Assembly: GCF_017939745.1 (NCBI RefSeq)
Contig: NZ_JAGKQQ010000001.1
Span: forward strand, 5,208,001 to 5,272,000
Source of the DNA: Gemmata palustris
Lineage (GTDB): Bacteria; Planctomycetota; Planctomycetia; Gemmatales; Gemmataceae
Direction of reading: 5' to 3'
Length of the DNA stretch: 64,000 bases
The notes beneath the pieces are model-generated. The model saw only the letters and a list, made by a program, of their open reading frames with translations. It ran no database searches and was not told the origin of the DNA. Numbering within the stretch: the first letter of the stretch is position 1; the number at the start of each line of letters is the position of its first letter. Shown here piece after piece: positions 28,224 to 35,948 of the stretch. The translations under genes and the position numbers were made by a program.

Positions 28224-28925
28224 TCAGCGCGTGGATTCGATCACCGGTAACGGGAACCGTCGGAGACGCGCCGGGTGCCAACACACCCCGCACCGGTCGC
28301 ACGTGACGGGCCGGTTCCGCGTGACCCCGTCCTCGCTCGGGCACACCGGCGGACCGCCGGGAGCAACGGGCCGGTGCCGGAGCCGGCGTATTCGGAACAC
28401 CAGATCGAGTCCGGCCGGGGGCACGTCGTCGTCCGAGGTCGCGAGCCAGGCGAGGCGCACGCGGGCCGGCACGCCCGGGGGCACGCCCGTGTCGCGGTCG
28501 CACGAGTACCAGGCGACACAGTTCGGGAGGGCCGCCATCTGCTCGATCACGGCCCGGATGGCCGGAACCCGCCAGGAGCGCGTGTAGAAGTAGAACGTGA
28601 CCCGCGGCGCGCGGCGCATGACGCGGAGCCACTTGCGGGCGTACCCGGGGCTGTAGAAATCGCCCCCGGTGTGAACGCGGACGACGGCGACCGCGTGGGC
28701 GATCAGGAACGCCCGCACCCGGACGACGAAATCGCGCCGGCGTGCGCGGGTCCGGTTGCGCCGGTACGCGGCGGCCGCGGTCGGCCGGTAGCGCTCGACG
28801 GCCGCGGCGTAGCAGTGCGCCCGACACGTGGCGGACATTCCGGGGCACACGTCGGGCGTGCCCGAGGGCAGGGCGAAGCCCCAGATCCTCCGGCCGCCGA
28901 GTTTGCGGTTACCGGGCGTGAGCAT
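28224..28925 (-). CDS. GP88-family (phage gene product 88-like) protein
   Basis: A 233-residue protein with GAGGAGAG before the ATG at 28925. Family features are NRKLGGRRIWGFALPSGTPD, the cysteine cluster CPGMSATCRAHCYAAA (three Cys in the first 40 residues), VRVHTGGDFYSPGYARKWLR, and FYFYTRSWRVPAIRAVIEQM. These match the conserved N-K-G / CP-C-CYA / GDFYS-Y--KW / YTRSW pattern of the GP88 family known from mycobacteriophages and plasmids, whose biochemical role is not established. A further cysteine group (CDRCGVC) near the C terminus could bind metal. It lies 136 bp upstream of the clamp-like gene in the same direction. Confidence 0.7.
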   Translation of the reverse strand: MLTPGNRKLGGRRIWGFALPSGTPDVCPGMSATCRAHCYAAAVERYRPTAAAAYRRNRTRARRRDFVVRVRAFLIAHAVAVVRVHTGGDFYSPGYARKWLRVMRRAPRVTFYFYTRSWRVPAIRAVIEQMAALPNCVAWYSCDRDTGVPPGVPARVRLAWLATSDDDVPPAGLDLVFRIRRLRHRPVAPGGPPVCPSEDGVTRNRPVTCDRCGVCWHPARLRRFPLPVIESTR

Positions 28926-29131
28926 GAACTCTCCTCATAAAAGGGTGAACGCGGGCCGTATGTGCCGAACGACGGACGGGCACGGCCGAGTGGGAGCGGG
29001 TGGGAATCGGTTGTCAGTAGGGGGCCGACAGATCAGGTCGTGGAGGTCGTCGGGGGAATCGGACGTGCGGGGCTAAACTGACCGTGAACTATGCGGGTGA
29101 ACCGGATCAGGAGGGTCGTCACGGAGTCGGG

Positions 29132-29419
29132 TCAGTCAATGCACCACCCGGCCGCGACCAACTCCTCCGCGGAGTCGAAGGTCTCGTGCGGCAGTGCCAG
29201 GAACGCCTCGAAGTTCGGTGGTAGGGCGAACAGGTTTGTGATGAAAACTGTTGCAGAGTATCCGGTCCGTCGCGCGGACCGGGCGTCGAACACCACGCCC
29301 AGTACTTCCGCCCCGCGACGGCGCCGCACGACCGGCAGGAACGGCCACGCGGGCCACAGGGCCGGGTTCGACAGGAACAGCACCGTGCGGTCCCGCGCGG
29401 GGCTCGCCGAACGCGCCAT
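29132..29419 (-). CDS. Small hypothetical protein
   Basis: A 95-residue protein starting at ATG 29419 with GGGAGGT just upstream; an in-frame extension to 29590 is unlikely. It contains RTVLFLSNPALWPAWPFLPV, TGYSATVFITNLFALPPN and FDSAEELVAAGWCID, a compact alpha/beta-looking protein I cannot assign. Its regular codon use and ribosome site make it a credible gene of the 24583-29879 block. Confidence 0.55.
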   Translation of the reverse strand: MARSASPARDRTVLFLSNPALWPAWPFLPVVRRRRGAEVLGVVFDARSARRTGYSATVFITNLFALPPNFEAFLALPHETFDSAEELVAAGWCID

Positions 29420-29501
29420 GGGTACCTCCCGGAAGGAACGATGAAATGAAACGGGCCGACCCACGGCGAATCGGCCGAGACGAAGACGCTTTGGATGAGA
29501 A

Positions 29502-29879
29502 TCAGGCGGGGACGGACGCGATCTGCTCGACCTTCTCGCGGAGTTCGCGTTCGGCATCGGCGACGGCGCGGTCCACTCGCTCGCGCTCACCGCTCAGATG
29601 CTCGGCGTAGGCGGTCAACTTGAACTACGTGGTGCGGATCTTCTCCGCGGCCCGGTCCAGCGTGTCGCCCCGGGTGTCGGTACCGAACTGGGCGACCGCG
29701 GCCCGGTGCTCGGCCACCACCGACGCCAGCCCGTCGGCCACGGCCGGGGTCACCGAGCGGTCCCCGTCCGCGGTGCCCGCCGGAACCGGGAACCGCAGGA
29801 GTCGGCCGCCCACACGGTCGAGAAGGTCCCGGATCTGGTCCACGATACGTCCGCGATCGGCAGGCCGGTGATCACGCAC
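29502..29879 (-). pseudogene. Hypothetical gene interrupted by an in-frame amber codon
   Basis: The reverse strand reads IVDQIRDLLDRVGGRLLRFP ... DTLDRAAEKIRTT, then TAG (29625-29627), then continues in the same frame with FKLTAYAEHLSGERERVDRA ... KVEQIASVPA to a TGA at 29502-29504. Composition and helical character continue smoothly across the stop, so this was one protein of at least 125 residues. Either a nonsense mutation has inactivated it or it makes a shortened product. Function is unknown. Confidence 0.5.
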
Positions 29880-30554
29880 CGGTTCTGCTGACGTCGCAGC
29901 AGGTACCGCCGGACGACAGAGCAGGGATCGTTCCCGCCGTTCTTCCCAGTAATCCGTCAGTCACGGATCGAGCGGACCGTTCGTCCCCTTAACCTGCTGG
30001 TGGCCGAGGGATGAGAAGCCTGTCCCAGTTCCGAGGAGGTTCCGCGCGAGAGACGGGGCCGGCTCGCAAGACCGACGGGCTTGATGGTCACCGTGGACGG
30101 CCCTTTGAGGAGGCCCCACGCACCCGCACGTCCGAGGACGTCCCCGCGTCAACAGCACTGCGGGGTTACAACTGACGATCCCATGCCGTTTGCTTTCGCT
30201 GACCCGCTCCCTCTTCCGGCGGCTCCCGGTCGTGGTGCTGTTCCACGACCGAGAGCGTTGTCCCTGGGCTCCCGACGTTGCCGCCGGCCAGGTGCCAGAC
30301 ACTCCGGTGACAGGAGGACCGTCAATGGTTGTGGGCCATCGCCGGTAGCAATCCCCTCAGCTTCGTGAGCTATGCCTCCTTGTGAGTCGGGGTCGTGAAA
30401 CCCCAAGGGTTCGCGATAGCTATCTGGTCGCGATCAAGTATTGTGACGCGCCTCGGACCTTTCTTTAGGTGTCAGCCGGAGGCCTTTGAACGGAGACCGC
30501 GTGCAGGTTCCGTCCGGTGAAGAATCGACCGGGTTCAGGCATCTCGATTCGGGG

Positions 30555-30664
30555 GTGGTGAATGTGGTGAATAGATTTGCCCTCAAGGGCCAATGGGATC
30601 AGCGGCCCGGTCGATACAAATGCCGTTGCGACGCAGCGCTCGACCTATTCACCACATTCACCAC
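30555..30664. repeat. Perfect 20-bp inverted repeat with 70-bp spacer
   Basis: GTGGTGAATGTGGTGAATAG (30555-30574) is the exact complement of CTATTCACCACATTCACCAC (30645-30664). The arms are internally repetitive (GGTGAAT/GTGGTGAAT). It could fold into a long hairpin, or mark binding sites of a replication or regulatory protein. Confidence 0.8.
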
Positions 30665-30704
30665 CTCTACCACCTCTACCACCTCTACCACCTCTACCAC
30701 CTCT
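30661..30704. repeat. Tandem 9-bp repeat CCACCTCTA, about 4.9 copies
   Basis: Four exact copies of CCACCTCTA from 30661 to 30696 plus a partial copy CCACCTCT to 30704. It begins inside the right arm of the 20-bp inverted repeat. The period is a multiple of three and it would encode a Thr-Thr-Ser repeat in one frame. Confidence 0.85.
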
Positions 30705-31092
30705 GTGGAGGGTGAGGTAGAGATCGCTCCGGTCTAGCGCGGGAGATCCCAAAAGGCGACAGGAATTCTCGTGACGTGAGTCGCGGCGACCCCTCACAGG
30801 TCGCGCTTTAGATACCATCGCACGAGCCGCGTTCACTGCCGCGTCCCCACCACAGTTTTCGAGCGCCTCGGGTGCGAATCCGAGTGGCAGTTTGCAGCAC
30901 TGTCACTCGCGCTCGTCAGCAGGCTATCTTTTCCAGTCGTTACAGATACCCCATCGTGTTCTGTCGGTCGCGTCCTCACGTTGATCCTTCCGTCGGAAGG
31001 CAAGGATTATCGCCTCCAAACGGCAATGTGCCGATAGAAGTTTCGGCTTTTAAACACCCATTCCCGTCGATCGTCACCACCCGGACATTCTC

Positions 31093-31203
31093 ATGGCATA
31101 TCGGGTAAGGGAACTGTTTTACACGCTGCAGGGTGAAGGACGACATACCGGCCGGGCCGCTGTGTTCTGTCGCTTTACGGGGTGTAACCTGTGGTCCGGG
31201 CGG
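31093..31203 (+). pseudogene. queE: 5' fragment of queE (7-carboxy-7-deazaguanine synthase)
   Basis: From ATG 31093 the frame reads [20 protein letters not shown] and then [17 protein letters not shown], the conserved start of QueE, a radical SAM enzyme of the queuosine / 7-deazaguanine pathway that makes CDG. After SGR (about 31203) similarity ends abruptly; the CxxxCxxC cluster that should follow is missing, and an unrelated tail stops at 31290. The gene is therefore a truncated remnant, probably cut by arrival of the downstream array or another rearrangement. The rest of queE is not in this window. Confidence 0.7.
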
Positions 31204-31330
31204 TCCGTGCGCATGGCACATTCCGGTCACTCGTTGCTTGATTGCGCAGCGTCTCTTTACCCTGGCCGGCATTTTTTGTCACACCTGTAGGCGTTGCGGC
31301 CAATGGACGGGTAGTCATTGAGGAGGCCGT

Positions 31331-31867
31331 ATGCCGGATGTCGCTACGCCTGCGACCACCGCTCCGCCGGTCGATCCGGTGTGGGCCGCTCTCGCCGACC
31401 CAGAGGTCGGTGCGCGTCTGCTCGCCCTCGCCCGGTCCGTCCTCCGCCGTCCCGAGGTGGACCACGAAGGCCTGGTGCAGAGTGCCGTCGAACGGGCGCT
31501 CGCCAACAGCCACAAGTTCGACCCCGAAGCCGGGTCCGTGACGGCGTGGCTGACCGGGTTCGTGCGGAACGTCGCCCGCGAACAGCTCAAGCGGCAGTCC
31601 GCGGCCCCCAAAACCGATGGCGAACTGGATCGCTTGCCAGCCCGGCAATCGGACGAGACGGGCGCGGACGACCTCCGCGCCGCCCTGCGTCGGCACCTCG
31701 CCGCCTTGCCCGAACTGCTCCGCATGGCGGTTGAACTACGACACCTCGAACAACTCGACTACCCCGCGATCGCTGCCGCCGTTGGCACCACCGAAGCGAC
31801 TGCACGGCAGCGGGTGTGCCGCGGGTTGCTCTTGCTCCGCGCCCTCGCCACCAAGGAGGCGTCATGA
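31331..31867 (+). CDS. ECF-type RNA polymerase sigma factor
   Basis: A 178-residue protein with GAGGAGG five bases before ATG 31331. The sigma2 region covers about residues 25-90 (HEGLVQSAVERALANSHKFD, SVTAWLTGFVRNVAREQLKR). The sigma4 region covers about 115-172 (LAALPELLRMAVELRHLEQL, DYPAIAAAVGTTEATARQRV, the -35-binding helix-turn-helix). As the first gene of a ten-gene co-directional array with 4-bp overlaps, it probably drives its own operon and sets when the system is expressed. No anti-sigma factor is recognisable unless the next small protein fills that role. Confidence 0.8.
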   Translation: MPDVATPATTAPPVDPVWAALADPEVGARLLALARSVLRRPEVDHEGLVQSAVERALANSHKFDPEAGSVTAWLTGFVRNVAREQLKRQSAAPKTDGELDRLPARQSDETGADDLRAALRRHLAALPELLRMAVELRHLEQLDYPAIAAAVGTTEATARQRVCRGLLLLRALATKEAS

Positions 31868-32406
31868 ACCCTGCTGACCGCCTCCTGTGGCTGGACACAC
31901 AGGCCGCCCACTACCTGGCCGCCGTCGAGGCCGACGACTTCGACCGCCAGGACGCGTTGTGGGCCCTGGCCGCCCACGACCACGAACTGGAGGAGGCGCT
32001 GCACGCCGTTCACGCCGGGCTGGCTGAGGAAGCCGTTACAGGGATGGCCGCCGCCGTCGCCGCGGCGGTGGGGCAGTTCCTGCCGTCCGCCGGATTGATC
32101 CACCCGACCGGCGGGCCGGTGACGGTCGGCATGGTGGCCGACGAGCTGTTCCGCCACACGCCCGGCCGCCTGCCGCCCGCCGCCCACGCTCTGAACGAGA
32201 CGCTCCGGCGGGCGACCGACGAGCTACCGGCCGACCTGGGGTTGCCGGAACTCACCGACTGGATGGTGGCGAAGTTCGGCCCGGTGCCGACGGAATACCT
32301 GAAGGCGTTCCGGCACGCGGCGACCAAGGTGCGCATGCGGGCCAGCCCGGAGGCGGAGTATCAGTTGGCCGCCCGGCGAGCCAAACCGGCGGGAGGGCCG
32401 TCGTGA
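31864..32406 (+). CDS. Unknown protein between sigma factor and metalloprotease
   Basis: A 180-residue protein; its start ATGA overlaps the sigma-factor stop by 4 bp and its own stop overlaps the next start (GTGA), so it is translationally coupled on both sides. It is soluble and helix-rich (LWLDTQAAHYLAAVEADDFD, WALAAHDHELEEALHAVHAG, AAVAAAVGQFLPSAGLIHPT) with no transmembrane segment or recognisable motif. By position it could modulate the sigma factor or be a substrate of the ImmA-like protease; both are guesses. Confidence 0.65.
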   Translation: MNPADRLLWLDTQAAHYLAAVEADDFDRQDALWALAAHDHELEEALHAVHAGLAEEAVTGMAAAVAAAVGQFLPSAGLIHPTGGPVTVGMVADELFRHTPGRLPPAAHALNETLRRATDELPADLGLPELTDWMVAKFGPVPTEYLKAFRHAATKVRMRASPEAEYQLAARRAKPAGGPS

Positions 32407-33014
32407 GCCACGTCTCCGCTGCCGTTGCCAGCATCTACCGAAAGGCCCGTCGGGTTGTCGACCCCGTCCGCCGCGGGCCAGTGCCGCTGGCCGACCTGTT
32501 CGACGCGGCCGGCGTCTCGCACGTGGCCTTGCCGGCCCTATCGCTGTCGGCGGTGGCAGAACACCTGCTCGCTGAGCGATATGTGACCGAACCGCGCCTG
32601 GTGGCCGACTTGTTGGACGACCGGCAGCCGCTGGCCGGGCTGATATTCCGGCTGGGGGGCGACGGGCTGGCGTTCGTGAGCGCCGACGACATCCTCGCCC
32701 GCCGGCGGTTCACCGCGGCCCACGAGTTGGGGCACTTCCTGCTGCACCGCGACCGGATGACCGGGTTCATCGCCGACGTGACCATCAGTGAAACGGACGA
32801 AGGGGCCGGCGACCTGGAGCCGGAAGCCAACCGCTTCGCCGCTGAGTTGCTCATGCCGGAAGAGGTGATCCGGGCGCGGGCGACCGAGTTGCAGAGGGAA
32901 CACCAGGCGTGCCCGCGGCTGGTGCTGGCCTACCGGTTGGCGTCCGAACTGCTCGTCAGCCGCGAGGCGATGCGATACCGGCTCAAAACCCTGGGGGTGG
33001 GCGATGACGACTGA
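32403..33014 (+). CDS. ImmA/IrrE-family metallo-endopeptidase
   Basis: A 203-residue protein starting with GTG 32403 overlapping the previous stop. The zinc-protease motif FTAAHELGHFLLHRDRMTGF (HExxH near residue 110) and the downstream LEPEANRFAAELLMPEEVI, supplying the third ligand, are the IrrE/ImmA hallmarks. A C-terminal helical region ACPRLVLAYRLASELLVSRE-AMRYRL resembles the usual HTH-like tail. Known members cleave XRE-type repressors to switch on phage, ICE or stress genes. Here it lies beside a sigma factor, suggesting a proteolytic signal that derepresses the array; its target is not obvious. Confidence 0.85.
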   Translation: MSHVSAAVASIYRKARRVVDPVRRGPVPLADLFDAAGVSHVALPALSLSAVAEHLLAERYVTEPRLVADLLDDRQPLAGLIFRLGGDGLAFVSADDILARRRFTAAHELGHFLLHRDRMTGFIADVTISETDEGAGDLEPEANRFAAELLMPEEVIRARATELQREHQACPRLVLAYRLASELLVSREAMRYRLKTLGVGDDD

Positions 33015-34137
33015 CCGCGACATCCCGGCTTGGTTCCTCCGCAAGCACGGGGCGGCGACCGTCGGCGCGACACCCGTTCAACCGGCAGTGCTGCCGGAGG
33101 AAGGGGGCGAGGACGAGCCGTCCGAAACGGTGGACCGTACGGTCGAGTGCGCGGAGCACGAGTGGGAGACGAAAACGGTGTCCGAACAGCCCGCGCGATC
33201 GGGTGAGTTCCCAGAGCGGTTCATCGACGGGTCGCAGGCCGGGCGGCCGGTACTGTGCCTGCGTTCCCCAAACGGCTGGCCGATTCCGATGGTGTTGAGC
33301 GAGGTGGGGGCGGTGGCGATGAGGAGCGTGGGCCGGCGGTTCGAACGGGAGTTCGTGATCGTTGAGCGGGTGCTGAGCTTCGTCGCCGACCCCTTCCCGT
33401 GGGAGGAAGTGGAGGCGTTCGCGTCGGCCATCCTGAACAAGCCCGAACTGAAGCTCCGCCTGCTGCCCGCGAACATGCCGGACCTGAAGAAGCACTCGCC
33501 GTTCGATTACGAGGTGATGCGGCATCAGGCGACGAACCGGGCGCAGCAGGAAATGACCACTCTGGAGCGGTACGCCCTCACCCTCAACCCGTCGGTTGCG
33601 ACTCTGGTTGACGGTCAGATCGGCCGCGTGTCCGGCAACCCGAAGCCGTCCGACCCGCTGCTCATCGGGGTAACGAAATCGCACTCGAAAAACTACCTGC
33701 ACGACCGCGGCTGGCGGACCCTGCTGAGTCTGGAAGCGGACGGTCTGGAGAAGAAGGCACAACGGACGCCCGTGTTTCGCATCAGTGGTACGGGCAAAGC
33801 CTGTCTGGATCGCACCCCTGTCGCCTCGTGGTACGTCAAACTGGCCGGCGGGCCGCGGCTGGCTCCGAACTGGGGGTACGTGCGGGTGGAGATCCCGTGG
33901 GGCCAGTTCGCCCGACGGGTGAAGATGGACGACAAGAAAGACTTCGGGTTCGTGGACCGCCTCTCCCGCTGGCTGATCGACGCCCGCTGCCGCGCCGCCA
34001 GCTACGCCCGCATGCCCGTCTCCCTCGACCCGATCGTACGGGCCGAGGACGCTCTCAAGCCGCTGTTCACGCCCACCGCTGTGCTGGTGAACCGCCTGTA
34101 CCGCACGGCCGGCCTGTTCCGGGGGAACGAAGGATGA
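33004..34137 (+). CDS. NurA-like nuclease, partner of the HerA-like ATPase
   Basis: A 377-residue protein. The N-terminal FPERFIDGSQAGRPVLCLRS (near residue 70) resembles the DGS strand that supplies metal-binding Asp in NurA nucleases. Later features consistent with the fold are TLERYALTLNPSVATLVDGQ (a second acidic DG strand near 200), GVTKSHSKNYL (about 220) and WYVKLAGGPRLAPNWGYVRV with EIPWG. It overlaps the HerA-like gene (ATGA), the arrangement typical of nurA-herA pairs, in which NurA resects DNA ends driven by the HerA hexamer. The first ~60 residues are a variable acidic extension. Sequence similarity is remote, so context weighs heavily in the call. Confidence 0.6.
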   Translation: MTTDRDIPAWFLRKHGAATVGATPVQPAVLPEEGGEDEPSETVDRTVECAEHEWETKTVSEQPARSGEFPERFIDGSQAGRPVLCLRSPNGWPIPMVLSEVGAVAMRSVGRRFEREFVIVERVLSFVADPFPWEEVEAFASAILNKPELKLRLLPANMPDLKKHSPFDYEVMRHQATNRAQQEMTTLERYALTLNPSVATLVDGQIGRVSGNPKPSDPLLIGVTKSHSKNYLHDRGWRTLLSLEADGLEKKAQRTPVFRISGTGKACLDRTPVASWYVKLAGGPRLAPNWGYVRVEIPWGQFARRVKMDDKKDFGFVDRLSRWLIDARCRAASYARMPVSLDPIVRAEDALKPLFTPTAVLVNRLYRTAGLFRGNEG

Positions 34138-35885
34138 CCGACTCTCGCCCTATCCTCGGCCGCGTGGCCGCCCCGCCCGAGCACGAGTCCACCAGCGGGG
34201 TGTTTTACTTCTGGGTGGATAAAGACTGCGGGGTCGAGCGGACGCAGATCGTCACCACCACGTCGAAGGTGGGCGACCGCGAGGTGAAGTTCGTCGGCAT
34301 CGTGCAGGAGGTGTACCGCCGCAGCCGGCAGAAGGACATCGGAGAGGAGGCAGCGCGGTTCGACGGCCGCTCCGGCGAGAAGCCGCCGCCTTTCGACTCC
34401 GAGGGCATCACCTACGCCGAGGTGGCCATCCTCCGCACGACGCCGGTCGCCCACACCCCGCCGACGGAGGAGAGCGAGGTGTACCTCGCCACCCCGCAGG
34501 AGGCGCGGGAAGGGTATGGGGTGGACAGAATGGAGCACAAGCTGCCCGTCGGGTTGCTGAAGAACGGCGGGGAGCAGACCGTCGGGGCGGCCTTCATCGA
34601 CCTGGACTTCCTGCTCGGGGCGAACGGCGGGCACCTAAACGTGAACGGCATCGCCGGGGTCGGCACCAAGTCGACGTTCCTACTGCTGGTGAACTGGCTG
34701 CTCATTGAGGAGGCGAAGCGGCAGGCCCGCGAGGCCGTCAGCCGGCCCGGTAACCTCCAGGTGGTGCCGGTCGTGTTCAACGTGAAGAACTTTGACCTGT
34801 TCTTCATCGACCGCTGGAACCGCAAGTACCGGGCGAAAGAGGACCAGCATCGAAGCGAGTGGGCCGAGATGGGTTACCCGGCCCCGGCCCCGTTCGACTT
34901 GCCCACCTTCCGGGCGCCGCAGTTGAAGGGCGAACGGGTGGCCATCCGCACGGGCAACCGTACCCCGGCGGAGGTGAAACCGTACAGCTGGTCCCTGTCA
35001 GACATCATCGAGATGGGGCTGTTCAAGTACCTGTTCAGCGAGGACGACATCAGCACCGCCAACCTGGGCGGGCTGGTGAACGACGTGGAGGAGTGGCTGA
35101 CGAGCGGCCCGCCCGACGCCCCCAAACTTCGGACGGCCGACAACGCACCGCAGACCTTTCAGGAGGCGCTCGACTGGTTCAAGTCGAACAAAGAGGACAA
35201 GAAATTCTTCGGGGACTACCAGGGGAGCACCAAGAGCAGCTTCTTCCGCCGACTGAAGTACATCGTGATGGAAGGGGACGGGGTGTTGCGGCGGTACGAC
35301 ACCCAGGGCAACCCGCTACTGATTCCCGAGAAGGGGCAGACGGCCCCGTGGGTGATCGACCTGTACGGCTTGCAACGGACGCCGAGCTTGCAGCGGTTCG
35401 TGGTAGCGGCGGTGTTCCACCAGATCCAGGCCATCCAGTCGAAGCCGGGGCACGGGGCGCTCAAGTACCTCATCACCCTCGACGAGCTGAACCGCTTCGC
35501 CCCAAAAGACAGCCATGACCCGATCACGCAGAAGCTGGAGACCGTCGCCAGCGAGGGCCGCAGTCAGGGCATCATCCTGCTCGGCGCGCAGCAGCAGGCC
35601 AGCCTGGTGAAGCCTCGCGTGATCGAGAACGCGGCCGTGCGGGCGGTAGGCCGGAGCGGCACGCTCGAACTGGGGGCGGAGGTGTGGAGGTTCCTCGGGC
35701 CGAGCGCCCGCAGCGCCGCCGCCCAGCTCCAGCCGGACGAGAAGCTACTGTACCTGCCCAGCTTCCGCGAGCCGATGCTGGCGAAGATCCCGTTCCCCCC
35801 GTTCGCCCTGAGCGAAAGCGATGCCGAGCTGCCCGACGCCCCGCCCGGCCGCTCGTCCGGACCGAGAGAGCAGGACATGTTTTGA
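34134..35885 (+). CDS. HerA-like DNA-translocating ATPase
   Basis: A 583-residue protein starting at ATG 34134 overlapping the NurA-like stop. The N-terminal HAS-barrel-like region (GVFYFWVDKDCGVERTQIVT, EVKFVGIVQEVYRR) precedes a P-loop LNVNGIAGVGTKSTFLLLVN near residue 173. The loop has Thr inserted before the Lys compared with canonical GxGKS. Walker B is KYLITLDELNRFAPKDSHDP near 446, followed by EGRSQGIILLGAQQQASLVK, a typical HerA sensor region. HerA proteins form hexameric rings that pump DNA and feed NurA. The 63-nt gap to SbcD still fits one operon. Confidence 0.75.
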   Translation: MTDSRPILGRVAAPPEHESTSGVFYFWVDKDCGVERTQIVTTTSKVGDREVKFVGIVQEVYRRSRQKDIGEEAARFDGRSGEKPPPFDSEGITYAEVAILRTTPVAHTPPTEESEVYLATPQEAREGYGVDRMEHKLPVGLLKNGGEQTVGAAFIDLDFLLGANGGHLNVNGIAGVGTKSTFLLLVNWLLIEEAKRQAREAVSRPGNLQVVPVVFNVKNFDLFFIDRWNRKYRAKEDQHRSEWAEMGYPAPAPFDLPTFRAPQLKGERVAIRTGNRTPAEVKPYSWSLSDIIEMGLFKYLFSEDDISTANLGGLVNDVEEWLTSGPPDAPKLRTADNAPQTFQEALDWFKSNKEDKKFFGDYQGSTKSSFFRRLKYIVMEGDGVLRRYDTQGNPLLIPEKGQTAPWVIDLYGLQRTPSLQRFVVAAVFHQIQAIQSKPGHGALKYLITLDELNRFAPKDSHDPITQKLETVASEGRSQGIILLGAQQQASLVKPRVIENAAVRAVGRSGTLELGAEVWRFLGPSARSAAAQLQPDEKLLYLPSFREPMLAKIPFPPFALSESDAELPDAPPGRSSGPREQDMF

Positions 35886-35948
35886 CATTTTCCGGTCACA
35901 CCCGCCCGCGACTCGCCAACAGAAGTGTGCCCCCCAACGGAGACCGTC

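Larger units (their letters stand above)
29880..31092. other. 1.2-kb gene-poor region with repeats at the border of two islands
   Basis: No complete gene is supported. It contains a 20-bp inverted repeat and a 9-bp tandem array (listed separately). A forward frame (30486-30737) ends in a Phe/Thr/Ser run encoded by the array (FTTFTTSTTSTTSTTSTTS) and may be the 3' remnant of a larger gene. The rest has no recognisable motif. Confidence 0.5.

Noticed and set aside
30645-30704. CRISPR array at the 9-bp tandem repeat
   Set aside because: The units are 9 bp and directly adjacent without spacers; there are no cas genes.
31093-31290. A functional queE gene
   Set aside because: The frame leaves the QueE pattern before the iron-sulfur cysteine cluster and stops after 65 codons.
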